Assembly: GCA_029204225.1 (NCBI GenBank)
Contig: CM055095.1
Span: 66,985,940-67,049,939 of the forward strand
DNA length: 64,000 bases
Source of the DNA: Diphasiastrum complanatum
Taxonomy: Eukaryota > Streptophyta > Lycopodiopsida > Lycopodiales > Lycopodiaceae
Reading direction: 5' to 3'
Below are positions 14,169 through 27,752 of the stretch, one piece after another. The position numbers and the translations under genes are program-made. Each line of letters begins with the position of its first letter. Positions within the stretch are counted from its first letter, which is position 1. The notes beneath the pieces were generated by a model, which worked only from the letters and a program-made list of their open reading frames with translations, had not been told where the DNA came from and searched no databases.

Positions 14169-17100
14169 CATGCATTTATCCCTCATGCTCCACCCCTTCT
14201 CATTGCGAATCTGGTCCACATATGCTACCTCACTATACACCATACACATTGACTCGCCCATTTCCATCTCCCCCCGTCCATGTGAGTTCACCTTCTTCAT
14301 CTCTGACTTGGTCCTAGAGTCCATTAAGAGTGTGAAGACTCGTCGTACTAGATACATAGAGGACCTTGAGTCAGAGCTGTTTATCCATGTTGCGGATATA
14401 CTTTCACCTATCCTAGCCACCCTGTTTAATCGAGCTATCGTCTCTGATTTCCCCCAATTCTGGTGCACTAATATCATTCATCCCATTCACAAAAATGGTG
14501 ACCCCATGAATCCTGGTATCTACCGTACTATCATGATTGGACATGCCATCGCAAAACTTTTTGGCACTATCCTTCAGTCAACGATCAATTACAAATGTTA
14601 GAAATCTAAGCATGTTGTAAGCATTCAAGCCATGAAGAGAAAGATGCAGAGAGAACACCAAAGCTTGCGTTGGAGAGAGCATAATAATCCAAGTGAGGAT
14701 GATCCAAGAGAGAGATTAAGTAACTATTTTGGTCTTACACATCTAGTCCACTAGTATCTAGGAACTTTTACACATAAAAGGGACAAAACCACATTAATTA
14801 CATTACCTATGGTACTTGGGCCTATGGTTTTTTCTTTTCATTTTTTTTGGAAACAAATCACTGGTAATTCCACTTATCGATATTCATGGTCTTGGATTCC
14901 CAATCAACATAATACTTGAGTCATTTATTACATTAATGAGTACAATTCAAGTACATTACAGTGCAGTAAATGCTAACATAACAAGTATTATGTAACTAAT
15001 CATATGCATGGCTAATCAATCCAACAACAAAGTGGATCACTAACCATTGTCGACAAAAAGTTAATAAAAATTTTTAACAGAAAAAACAACCTATTGTTCA
15101 CTTTCCAACATGCAATCAGAACATCTTTGAGAATTTGCCAATTTTTTCTCCGAACTTCCGACGATGATATCTTTGGCTATAGTGCACCAATTTAGACAAT
15201 GTAAAGCACAATACAGAGGAGGGTGAGGTCAACAAGAGGCTTGGCACATCATCAGAGACCGTACCATCCACACGTGTGAGCATTAATGCACAAAAGATCA
15301 ATAGGAGGGCACACTTTTACTAGAGGCACAAGTTGAAAACGACTTGTATGCTTCACATGGACAAAGAGAGCTATCATCAATAGCTTCTAAACACTCAGTA
15401 GGGACCAAAGAAGACTTTATCAGGTTCAGATTTGTAGCATACAGTCAGGACAAGCAAAAATCAACTTTTGGGAGGACGCCCATGCATGCAACTTCATTGA
15501 TTTTGTGCACAAGCCTCAAGCAATCATAACGGGAGTTTGATAGCTTGTTTCAGAGGTTTAAAGGCTCATGAAATGACTTGCATAGACTCCCTCCAGCAGA
15601 TTTGACACACCAAACATCCAAAAAATCATAGAAAACACTACAGCTCGTGTCCAGCTCTATAGCTCATGTACACTATTCACGACATCATTCAACCTCTACA
15701 ACTCATGTAAATTGTCCACATCTACTAAACCACCTCTAAGTACCTCAGAGTGTGCATACAAAGTTTACAGCATAGAAATTGACTCCACCCACTCTTTCCA
15801 ATCATTTATAGCCAAAAAAAAAAATTAATTTGACTAATTTTGACCATAAAACACAGTCTAAATATTGTATGCATTGCATAACTGGCATGCAATCATTAGA
15901 ATCATGGTAAATGACTGACAACAGCCGGCTAACATATAGTATGTTAAGGGAAATCCAAGCTCTATAACACTGATTCCCAAGCTAGGCACAATCAAGATCC
16001 TGGGAAACGCTTACTTTAAGGTCAATTCCACCATTGGGAGTAGAGAGATACTACCAAAAACTAACAAAAGCCAAAATTCCTCCTCCTAATTAATGCAAGA
16101 CCTTACTCTGGTACCACTGTGAAGATCAACTCCTATAGATCCTTAAGCTCCTATTGCAAAACACCAAAAAGTTGAATGTGGTGCCAAACCACCCAACCAA
16201 TGAGAAATTGAAGACCAACCCTTGACAACTTCACCCCCGAGCCACGGTGAATGAACACAAGAGAGGAGAGGATTCTGGTAGCTACAAACCAAAATTTGGA
16301 AGTGGATAGGGTGAGTTTCTATAGGTATATATAAACCCCATGAACCTTTACGAATATTCCTTCCAGATCCCAATCCATTGCTAAACTCAAAGGCAATGAC
16401 TATTGATACTCCTTTGCATGCATATGACCATGTCAAACACCATGCAAAGCTCCACAAGTCATAATTGGAGTGCCTGGGCCCTCTCAAGGTTAATTACATT
16501 TCTAGCCTGCAACAGAATATCACGGCATAACCAATAAACTCGAACACTGGAATGCCGAATATCTACATCAAGGATTATTCCAAATCTTGGATAGGGACAT
16601 GGACATAACACTTTCGCAAAACTTAACAGCCACTTTCGCCAAAAAGAAAATTAGCGAATCTCTGCTACATTTGGTGGCAGTTTTAGTAGCTACTTTGGTA
16701 GTAGTTCCAACAAACTGTACCCTCCTATTTAGCTGCAGTTTTTACATACCTTTTGCAGATTTTCCAGCCACGTTTGGTGGCAATTTTGGCCTATATTTTA
16801 CAAATTTTCCAACCCCATTTGGAGTTAGTTTGGCCCTATTTTGGCAGCTTTTGGCTAACTGATAATTGTCTTTAAAAAACTCATGTCGATTACTAGATGT
16901 TACAAAAGATATTCCATAAGAGCATGAAGGTTGGATTAGCATTTTCAAACTAGAATATTCTTCACTATATTGAAGGAAGGCAAGGTACACTACCAATGTC
17001 AAATCAAGGTTAACGGTGACTATATTTTGCTACACCTTGTTTCACATAGATTTCTCCCATGTAGCATATAATAAAAAGAGAAAAACCTTTCTTGTAGCAA

Positions 17101-20100
17101 AATTTTGGGGCTTACTTGTAAAGCCATTGCAAATGCCTCATCTTCTTCTATTTGTCGCCGTCGTTTTCTTAAAGATTCCTCCACTTTAATATTCTCATCC
17201 GTGTCAACTGATCCCTCAACTGACTGTGATGCATTGGAATCTTTTAAGAACTCTTCAGCACTTGGGATTGGAAGAGGTACTCTGACATACTTAAATGGTA
17301 ATTTTCCTGGGAGCAGCTCAATGACATCACCACTTTGCAGCATAGCCTTACATTGAGGAGAAATTTTCACCCTTTCTACACCAGATCGCACAACAACAGG
17401 ATTTTGACCCGCCTAAGAGTGAAAGATGTGCATGAGTATTAAAAGCATAAAAACTTGGCAAATCGCATAAATCAGCATATTCTTGAAATTCTTAGGATAT
17501 GCTGGATTGGTACAAACCAAATTGTACCTTTAAATTCTATTGCAACAATATCATGGACTACATAACAAAAAAGAGCGTCTTAGCTTGTACACGATGAAGC
17601 TGAAAATCCACAGTTTCTAGTGACAAAGATAGTTTGTGGAAACTTGAAAGGAGTGTTCCACTTAAAAGTCATACCTACGAGTATGCTATTGGTAGTAGCA
17701 ATATTACTGAATCTATCCAAAACTGCCAACAGAAAAGAATGAAAAGATGAAAATACATTCAAAATTGGATTGCAAAGTCCTAATAGCAACAAAGCAGGAG
17801 AACGCTGGTGATAGTGAGAGAGAAACATATGTACAACCACAATATGAATTAATTAAAAACATCCAAAACCATCGATAAATAGCAATAGAAGTACATATCA
17901 AAGAATTGATCCTAGAGGAACATCAAAGTTTCCAATGCAGACAATATCAAGGGTTGGGTCTTACTACATCACATTTATTGCTGATTTCTCAGAAAGAGTT
18001 GGGAATGCTTTCTTAGAAACAAACTGTGTTATACTGCTAAATTTGTATCTTTCTTTGACATACCACAAAATTCTTTGTGAAGCTTTCCAAAGGACCTCTT
18101 TAGGTTGATCCATGAATTGACTTATAACTCCAACTGCATATACAACGTCGGGTCTTGTTGTAGTTAACTAGACTAAACTACCAATAAGTTGCCTATAAAG
18201 AGTTGCATATCTAGATAGATATATTTTCACTAGAATCGAGTGAGTTGAGATTGGCTTACATTCTTGCATATTGAACCTTTTGAGGATCTCTTGAGCATAC
18301 TATTAGAAAACCGACTTGCTCATACAAGTAACCAGGATAAGATTCTTATTGTTGTTAGACAATAGTCATACACATGAAAGAGAACACATGATGATGCATA
18401 ATGATGAGATGTACTCCAACTATGGGACATAGCAATGGACTAGGAGCGGGCGCACTACATACTTAAAGACAGTGGCATCAAGTCTCTATGCCAATAATAA
18501 AAAAGCAGCTTATAAGAAATTTCCTAAAAGATGTCTCTAAATCTAGTAAAAGACCCCAACACCTATCTGTAACAAAACATGTGCTCCAAATCAAGCACTA
18601 GAATCTCGTTCTTGAGTCTACTAAGTCTACCTTGACTTTACTAAATATAGGCAAAGGCCCCTAGTAACAACACACAGGCATGGCCCAATAATTCTAAATA
18701 ATCCTAGACAACAACATTAAGGTGACATGTCAACATTAACTCTAACATTCTCTTGGTACTCTCATAAGTTACCACTTGTGATGGACTTAGCTGACCTACT
18801 CCCCCTGGATGTTCATCTTGAAAACCATTGATAACACTTCATGTTTGCATTCCAACCACTCTCCAACTTTGATACAAATCGGATGTCATCCATGAATCAA
18901 ACAAAATATGCAAGTAATAGAGCGTCCCCAATAGAAAGATAAAACGTATGCAATACTTCCTCACATAAAGTGATTGCTACTTCCCCCTTAAATACCTTCT
19001 CACACAAACTACTTAAGACTATGTTCTCCTTGGAATCTCATGCCTCTATATCACAGATAGAGTCACTTGCCTCAATACAACTTTCCAGCTTAAAAAGCAC
19101 CCTCAACATGACATCTATTTTATCACCACTTACGACAAATTCATCAAGAGTGTCTTTTGACTATGTCAAATACATATGCAAACTTTCTAACTGATGTATG
19201 TCCATCTTCTTGCCAATTAAGAGATTAAAACATCTCCATCATAAAACGATTATCCTGAATCTTTTTCCAAATCCTCTACACCAAAATCACCCATGATGAT
19301 AAACAAAAGTAGAGATTAAAGATTAATCACTAGCATGTCCCACTTGAGTCTAACTAAAGTCTAACTTGACTTTACTAAATATGGGTAAAGGTCCCTAGTA
19401 ATAGCCAACAGGCATGGCCCAATAATTCTAAATAATCCTAGACAACAACATTAAGAGTAATAATGTGAACATTAACTGTAAAAGTCCCCCTTGATATTTA
19501 CATTGTTAATAACAAGAACTATGCATCGCATAAGTATGCATGTATATCCTCCAAGATGCACTTGGAATGAAGATCTTCAATTCTGATGTAGAATCCACGA
19601 TCAATTATGATCTCAATGTCTTCATTACTCAATGTAGAACTTCCTTCGTATGTTGATTCTTTTCATATGAACCTGCTTCATATGACTTCCCAATGTCTTT
19701 CTTTTGTCTTCATGTCCCTTAGTGCATACGTGTGGCCTCCATGAGTGCAACATATCACCCTTTTACTTCCTTTGAATAAAACAACTTCACTCCATTGAGT
19801 CAAATAATGTAGACATCATAACCTTTGCCATAACTTTGAGAACTTTGTCGCTTGAAGATGAACTCCCCTTGGTCTCTTTGAACATCTTCCAAGCTATCAT
19901 AAACTTGTAAGGATCTCACCAATGCCTATGTTGAATCCTTGACTTGAATCCACTTCAATTCTCCTAGTACTTTTCCAATACAATCGACACTGACACCCTC
20001 TTGAAAGTTTCGTTAATTTTACCTTTTGAAGTAGCTATCAACTTCAGTAGTGCTTGGACCATTCAATTGAATATGCTACAGATTTCTCATAGAAATCTCC

Positions 20101-23100
20101 AACCATCCGCAGCCAATAACATACGTTCATGCATGCAACCTTAACTAGGTTTACGGTCTTCTTAGAAATATCCATCAATAACCTCAGTCAACCACATGCA
20201 CATCTGTATGCAAACCCAACTAAGTTCACTTGACATTTTGGTTTGTCTCCATACCTTTGATCGAAAATTGACTCAATTTGCATACCCTGATCTTTAACTT
20301 TGCTCAACCCTAACTTTTAGAGTAAAATTCCTTAACCAAAAATATAGCCCTCAATAGCAAATTCACTACTTCGTGTTGGTGCCCTAACTTGTAGGTCTAC
20401 AGTTGACCTAACAATCTGCCGAAACCCTAATCAGGTAATGTTGTTAAAATAACAATGGTGATTTAAATCAACTCTTTGGTACCTTAACAAAAATTTTCTC
20501 CTCCACAAGTTAATTGGCTTACAATTGTTATTGCCCTTAAACTTGATGTATCCTTCGTAGATAACCTGACCGTGTGTATTCTTGACCTTTGACCGTGCGT
20601 ATCCTTCATAGATAGCTTGACCTTTGACCAAGTTTGACTAAGTCAAACTTTTGCTCCAGCTAACTTTTAGGGTTCCAATGCCCTGTACCGACTGTAGCTG
20701 CGACTATGAATATGAGAAGGCGACCTTGACAGAAAATGTGATAAATGTAATCTGCTGGATGGCCTTGGGCTGTTGCAGTAGTTTCTTTCAATATGGCCTT
20801 GTTGTCCACAATGATGGCCAACAAGCATGATTTAGCATAATTTGGAAAGGCAAGTGTTCTCAATCCAATAGACTGTGGATGATTTTCTCGCATGCTGCTC
20901 TTGAACCAATCCTCTTCATGCAATTTAGAGATGTTCCGTCCATGAGGAGACAATCTTAGCACAGAAAAAAGTGACGGGAAGTTGCCATAGAAATCTCATC
21001 GACTTCATTTGGATCCAGCCACACCTTGTGCTGCCTCCACTTCAGCATGCTAGCTACTAGCTACTTCTGCAGCTTCAGTGACACCATGATCGCTGATTGT
21101 CAACCCCTGCTATCTCCTTCGCCTTCTCTTGTTCCACATCGTTTTCCTTTTCATGTGAGTCGACCCTTCCACTTTGCCTTGTAGCTGCACCAATCAGCCT
21201 ACGTGTCCTTCAACGACATGTCAAGATCACCTTGCAGGGACTTTATGAACAATCATAGCAATCTCTTGAACTGTAACATACTTTTAAAAAGGATGATGTT
21301 GTCCTTTCAGCAATCTTCTTGTCCTTGTAGCATCTATAGGATTTCCAACAGTGATTCAACTAGTGCGAAAAGCAGTTGCGATCTGCAACAAAAAAACAGA
21401 CAACAATGATTCTAATCACTACCAGCAATCTCCCTGTATGATCTTCCCAACTTGCAAATCACTGAATTAGCAACAACAATCTGAAACTTCTTATTTTCAA
21501 CGATCTGAGCAGTACTTTAACAACACGAATTTCCAGCTGTTAATGATATAATTCAGAAGCAAACTTCGGCATTAATTGTCTTGTATTGATTGTTAATTGC
21601 AAAAGCAATAGCCATCCTGTCATATGTTGCACTCTGCAAATTCCTTACTCATCAATCAGTCTCTTCAACTATCCTCCGTCAACTTATGCAGCGATGGCTC
21701 TCCAACAATGTTCTGATCAATAGCGACCTGTCTCCAACAATTTTCTGGTCTATAGTTTGTTGCGATAGCACTCCAACACTAGCAATTCATGGCCAGTGTT
21801 CCTTGGATCTTTCCGATGCTCTACCCTGCAGATCTGAATCTGATCTTTTTCTTGACACTCCACACTTTGTTGTCCTACAACAACCTTCCACAATCTGCTC
21901 TGTGTATATTCAAATTCCTTCCAGCAAACAGAATGATCCTAAACCTCTGAGAACTGAGGCGGGCTTCATAGTCTCCTCATGCAGCACAGCTCTACTCCTT
22001 GTAGCATTGGATCTCCTCACAAAGCTGCCACCATTGTGGATGAAGATCGAAATTGAGAGTTAGCCATGGGCACCACCTCCTCATCTCAAAGATGGTTGAA
22101 TCAATCTGCATATGATGATTGCATATAGATTTCTTGTTGTATGTGACCATTGAGAAATGTTCCTTTAACATCCATTTGATGAATGCTCCAACCAAAGAAT
22201 GTTGCAATTGAAAGTATAAGTCTAATAGTAGTCATTTTTGCTACGGGAGCAAAGGTCTCCTTATAGTCGATACCTTCTCGTTGTGCATAGCCTTTTACAA
22301 CTAGCCTTGACTTGTGTTTGTCAATAGTGCCTTGGGCAATGAACTTGGTCTTGCAGACCCACTTACATCCAATTGGTGTCAACAAGATAGTTTGTTTCTT
22401 GCTCGAGCAAAATATGTAAAAGAACTCTTGGAAAGATTCTACATGCTTGATTCTAAGTCAATTTCTACACCCATGGAAGCTAATCTGCTAACTAGAATAT
22501 TTTATGAGCACTGGTTACAATAGTCATATTTATAAGTTTTAGTTGTGGTGATTCATATTTATAGTTATGAAAATGCCAACTTAGGCCAATGTATTGTCAA
22601 AATTATGCAAATGGCCAAATAGGCCAAAATGAGAGGCCAACTTAGGAAGATAATCCATGTGTTATTGGGTCACATGTGTGAAATCCAGCCTATAGTAGGC
22701 TAAAATTTGAGCGTCAACTCAAGTTTTTAGAGTGCTACACAAGTTACGTCATTTTATTAGCTACATTTACCAATGTCTCATCTCGACCATTGGTGGCAAT
22801 ATAAGGCTAGGATTAGAGATTATACTCTCACATTAGGTTATGATTTGGAAAGGAAACTCACCCTCCATACTTCATGTAAATAGGTCTCACATTCATTTTC
22901 ATTATTGGAATAGACAGGGCATTCCTTTTGTTGCTCTTTTCATTTCTTTTTGGCTTCCTTGATGCCAGATTGTTGCCCACCACCTCCTGCAGCAACACCT
23001 GTTACACCCTTCTCAGCATTATACCCTTATGATAGCGCTATACCCGTATGTCATTATTTGTGGCAACACACATGTTTCCATTGTAAACCTCATCCAATTT

Positions 23101-23231
23101 CTTAGTAGTTAGATCTACATGTGCTTTTTCTTTATTCTTTCAAAGATACTGCATACGCTCCCACAAATACCACCTAGTTCACATGTACTTTTTCATCTTA
23201 TATGCCTTTTGGCATGCAAAAGACATTGAGA

Positions 23232-23301
<70 letters not shown>

Positions 23302-25405
23302 GGAAAATTATCGCAGATGCTAAGGCCAATGGTTTTCGGACTCTCTTTCGAGACGGACGCCCGGTCTTGGTTAAAATTGCAGAACTTAAAATCTTAGATT
23401 CTTCTCCCTCTCCTACGTGAGAGATGTTTTGAGCTATACGGCCATTTATTTCCTCTCCTGCGTGAGAGATGAGCTTTCTTTACATAGCGCTTTACGTTTT
23501 ACGTTTTAGTTTTAGTCTAGTTTTCTGTTGACAGCACTGTCCCGTCCGAGTTCCATTTACTCTGTTGTAAGACCTCTTCAGTGTTATATGCCTTTTGGCA
23601 TGGAAAAGACATTAATAAAGCTTTCTTTCTTTCTTTCTTTCTCTCTCTACACTGTGGCGGTCACAACTTAGTGGACTATTTCATTGCATCTCCTGCTTTA
23701 TTGCCCCGCCTGGCATCCTTCACCATCTCTACCTCGGTGCTCGCTGATCACTCTCTGCTCTACCTCTCCTTCTCCCCAGCGCCAAGTCCGCCTTCTCCTC
23801 CACCTTCCGTCTTTGTTCGCCTCATACGCTATCGTATACCTCCTCATCAATCCCAAGCCTATGTTGCCACGTCTCTCGTCTTCTGGACCACTTTCCTTCC
23901 TCCTCTGATGTCACTACCCAAGCCGCCTTCTTGACACAAGCCTTGACTACCACCGCTCATGCCATTGCACCCCCTCGCCACTTCTCTTCTCATCGTCGTA
24001 CCCATAATAAATGGTATGACAACGACTGTTCTTTCTTCCAGAACAACCAGTGTCACCACACATGGGGAGCAGCTTTTACTGCTGGCACAGGCACATGGGC
24101 TCATTTTCCTCAACGGTCTTCCTCAATGGCCGTCTTCCTCTGGGTATACATGCCATCCTTTTGGCGGTGGACACAGTGTTGTCAATTATTATTTTGCATC
24201 ACCTGCTATGCTTCCCCACTTGCAATCTTTCACTATTTCTCCCTCAGTTCTTTCTTACCACTCTATGTTGTACCTTTCCTTTGCCGACCACTTCCCAACT
24301 TACACTCAGCCTCCTCCGCTGCCTTTTGGAGGGCTTGTCTTCCTAAGTCTCGCACCATTCCTCCCATCCCTCTCCAATCCTGGATTGATACCACCCAACA
24401 CCCCCCACTCCTTTTGTCTCCCCGCCCACTTCATTGTGACCTTTTCAATCCCCATATCGTTGAAGATGTTATTCGTCAACTCCACAACCATCGTTCTCAA
24501 TTGATGTCAATTTCCTTTCTGCTGAACTCATCAAACCCATGGCCCAACTTGCTTCCCCTCTTCTCGCACATTGCTTCAATCGCTCTGTTACCGATGGTCT
24601 TCCTATGTCCTGGGCAACCAACCTCCTTCGCCCCATTTTGAAAAAAGGCGATGCAATGCAAGTTGACAACTACCGGACCATCATGATCAGCCACACAGTC
24701 ACTAAAGTCTTTGGCGCCGTCCTTCATCGCCTGCTTTCTATGGAGGCGGATTCACGTGGACTCTATGCTACAGGACAGGCGGGCTTTCGCCGTGGTTACT
24801 GCACCCTTGATCACGTGCTCACCCTGCGCAGCATCTCAAAGCGAAGAATGCAGCCAAGCAACCTAATCAACAAGCAAATACAATTACAACATCTCCTGAG
24901 GCCGCAAAATTTTTGCTTGCTTCGTCAACCTACAGAAAGCATGTTTGTGAGTCTTGTGCTTTGTCTAAGTCACATAGACTACCTTATACTAGATCTATTT
25001 CTAGATCTACAAAGCCTTTTCAACTTGTACATTCGGATATTCATGGATTTACTACAACTAGCAATAGTGGAGCTAAGATGTATGTAACATTCATTGATGA
25101 TTTTAGTAGATTTTGTTGGATCTATCTACTAAAGAGCAAGGATGAAGTGTATGATGTCTTTGTCAAGTTCAAGAATGCAAGGGAGAACCAATTTTGATTC
25201 AGTTCCCCGAGATCTTCTTCTTCGCAGGTTACGACAGCTTCATATTCCTGACTCTATGCTTGTAGCGATTATTACCTTGTATGAGAGGGTTCTAGCAAGG
25301 ATTCGACAAGGGTCTAATTTGTCAACTACTATCCGCAGCACTGTTGGTGTTAAGCAAGGTTGTCCCTTGTCCACTACTCTATTCGCCTTGTATGTAGATG
25401 ATTTG

Positions 25406-25445
<40 letters not shown>

Positions 25446-27072
25446 AGAGAGAAAGAAAGAAGAAAGCCTTATTAACGTCTTTTCCATGCCAAAAGGTGTA
25501 TAAGACGAAAAGGAGTACAACATATTAAATGGAACTCAGACGGAACAATGTCGTCAACAGAAAACTAAACTAAAACGTAATTCGCTATGTAAAAAAGCTC
25601 ATCTCTCACGCAGGAGAGGAAATAAATGAACGTAGCTCAAATATCTCTCACGTAGGAGAGGGAGAAGAATCTGAAATTTTAAGCTCAGCAATTTTAACCA
25701 AGACCGGGCGTCCGTCTCGAAAGAGAGCCTAGAAACCGTTGGCCTTAACATCTGCGATAATTTTCTTTCTCTCAGCCCATTGAATGGGCGTCAAGTCTTC
25801 ATCCATAAAAATAGTAGATCCCTTCAGGCAACCTCTTTTACGTAGAAAACGCAAAAACACGGTGGTGGATTGGAGCTTACCCACCCAAGCAGCAAATATG
25901 ACATCCTCTTTGAGACCAAAGGTGGAATGAATGAAAGCGTTTGCCTCAGCCACGAGGTCCTTACCCGCAAAAGAAGCTCCCCTAACTCTGACATTAAGGG
26001 CCTTGAGATCTCTTTTTTGATATTCTTGAATAGATTCAGAAATAACCTGCTTAGATCCCTTGAGCACGTCGGCCCAAGAACTCTTTGATTGCTGAAATTG
26101 CTGCTCCAAGGAGTGAACCCACTCTTGAAGCTGCTTTGCCACGTCTTCTGAATCTGCATTGCCACTTTCTTCTTCTTCTTCTTCATCTGATTCCGATTCA
26201 TTCTGGAGGTAAGTAACATCAACCTCGAGAATGCCAACTTTGCCCTGGAGGGCCAAAACCGTATTCTCCAGAGTGGCAATTTGGAATGCTTGTTGCTTGA
26301 CGCAAGCAAGGATGCATTGGTCTCATGAAGAGACTCAATAAAGCGAGGGAAACCAAACAAAGAATCAGCTGAAAGAGGCGGGGAGAAAAAGGATGAAGAT
26401 GAAGGGGTGAAAGAGGGAGAGGAGGAAGAAAGAGTAGAGGGGGTGGTGGCAGTAGGGGAAGAGGTAGAGGTTGTGGGAGTGGAGGGTAGGGGTGAGGGAG
26501 AGGAAGATTTATGAGGGGAAGCAGGAGAGGGAGGGGGTTTAGTCAAAGTAAAGGGATTTGGAGCCGTAGCAGGGATGGCTGAGAAAACAAAGGGAGAAGG
26601 GGGAGGGGTTTTCTTTTTCCCCTTCCGATTTACTGATTGCCAATCAGCCATAATGGTCAAGAAGGAAGGTACAATGATGGGCCAGAAGAGAGAGGGAAGG
26701 ACAGTGATGGAGGGACAGGAGAGAGGGACAGCGATGGAGGGATAGGATCAGCGAGGGACAAGGGACAGGGAGCGGTGGTCAACGAGGGCAGCAAGGGACA
26801 GGTAGCGAGGATGTGAGGGTCAGTGAAGGACAAGCACGAGGGATGGGATCAGCGAGGGACAGTGAGGGACAGGACAGGGATTGATGGTCATGCAGCAAGG
26901 GACAGGGAGAGATGGACAGGCAGCGAGGAGCGATGGTCAACGAGGGTCAAGCAGCGAGGGACAGGGAGCGATGGACAGGCAGCGAGGAGCGATGGTCAAC
27001 AAGGAAAAGGCAGAGAGGGATATGCAGCGAGGGACAGGAGGGCGGGACAGGAGGGCGCCACCATAGCGGGAC

Positions 27073-27122
<50 letters not shown>

Positions 27123-27711
27123 TAGAAAGAAATGTAATAATGTCTGTTGAGTGCCCAAGGGCACATAAGACAGAGTAAATAAGTACATATCTCATAGGAT
27201 CATTGTCCATGTCGGACAACATAAAAAAAAAAATCACTAGTCTAAGAGGAAAAGACAATATAGAACTCTCTCTAGTCAGTTAAAGACACATCTAACATAG
27301 AGTCATAAAAAGCAAATAAGAGCAAATATACAAGAGCTTAACCTCCAGCTCTGAAGAGGGTACAGGTGCAAGAGCTTAACCGCCTGCTCTGCTGAGGAAA
27401 GGAAAAGGAAGAGTAAAATATCAATCTCGAGAAAAATGTCTGATACTCATAGAAGATGTGATCTGTGGTCAAGGAGCTCTGGTAGGTCTGGAGGCGCGTG
27501 TAGATCTGACAAGAGGTGGTGGCTGGGCACGCTGGGCCTTCGCCCTCACCGGTATGAGTGTCTCATCATCTGATAGGTCATCGCGCTCCCGCTTCTGAAA
27601 GAAGCTAGTAATGAGATGCTGGCCCAAATCAGTAATACTCTTCGATGGTAGCAAAGAGGCTGTCAACATAAGCATCTCTCGTAGTAAAAGGCCGACACAT
27701 CTGAGATCCTA

Positions 27712-27752
<41 letters not shown>

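Larger units (their letters stand above)
25453..27070 (-). mobile_element. ORF1-only 'half-LINE' (copy g)
   Basis: Read on minus it begins next to the (TC)n tract at 27075-27118, has a repetitive 5' leader, one ORF1-like gene (26651-25648), a short 3' region, the CACC-TTTT-GGCATG hairpin (about 25484-25498), GGAAAAGACGTTAATAAGGC and a (TC)n tail. No endonuclease or RT lies between ORF1 and the 3' end, and copy d has the same ORF1-to-3' join. This suggests a non-autonomous family moved by a full LINE, comparable in layout to mammalian HAL1. Confidence 0.75.

Noticed and set aside
14083-14601. Open frames with long Ser-Leu or Arg-Glu repeats (also at 23202-23420, 25142-25528, 26823-27258 and 39304-39543)
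   Set aside because: They are translations of (TC)n/(GA)n microsatellites and their borders. Only the LINE parts next to them are real coding remnants.
90-16610. LTR copies A and B as the two LTRs of one element
   Set aside because: The interval contains five TDP1 exons and a complete other gypsy element. A carries a 3' polypurine tract and B a 5' primer site, but they belong to separate remnants.
26670-27070. G/A-rich repeats as a coding protein (frames rich in R, Q, G, D)
   Set aside because: The stretch is a degenerate minisatellite in the leader of the minus-strand half-LINE; open frames on both strands are a by-product of repetition.
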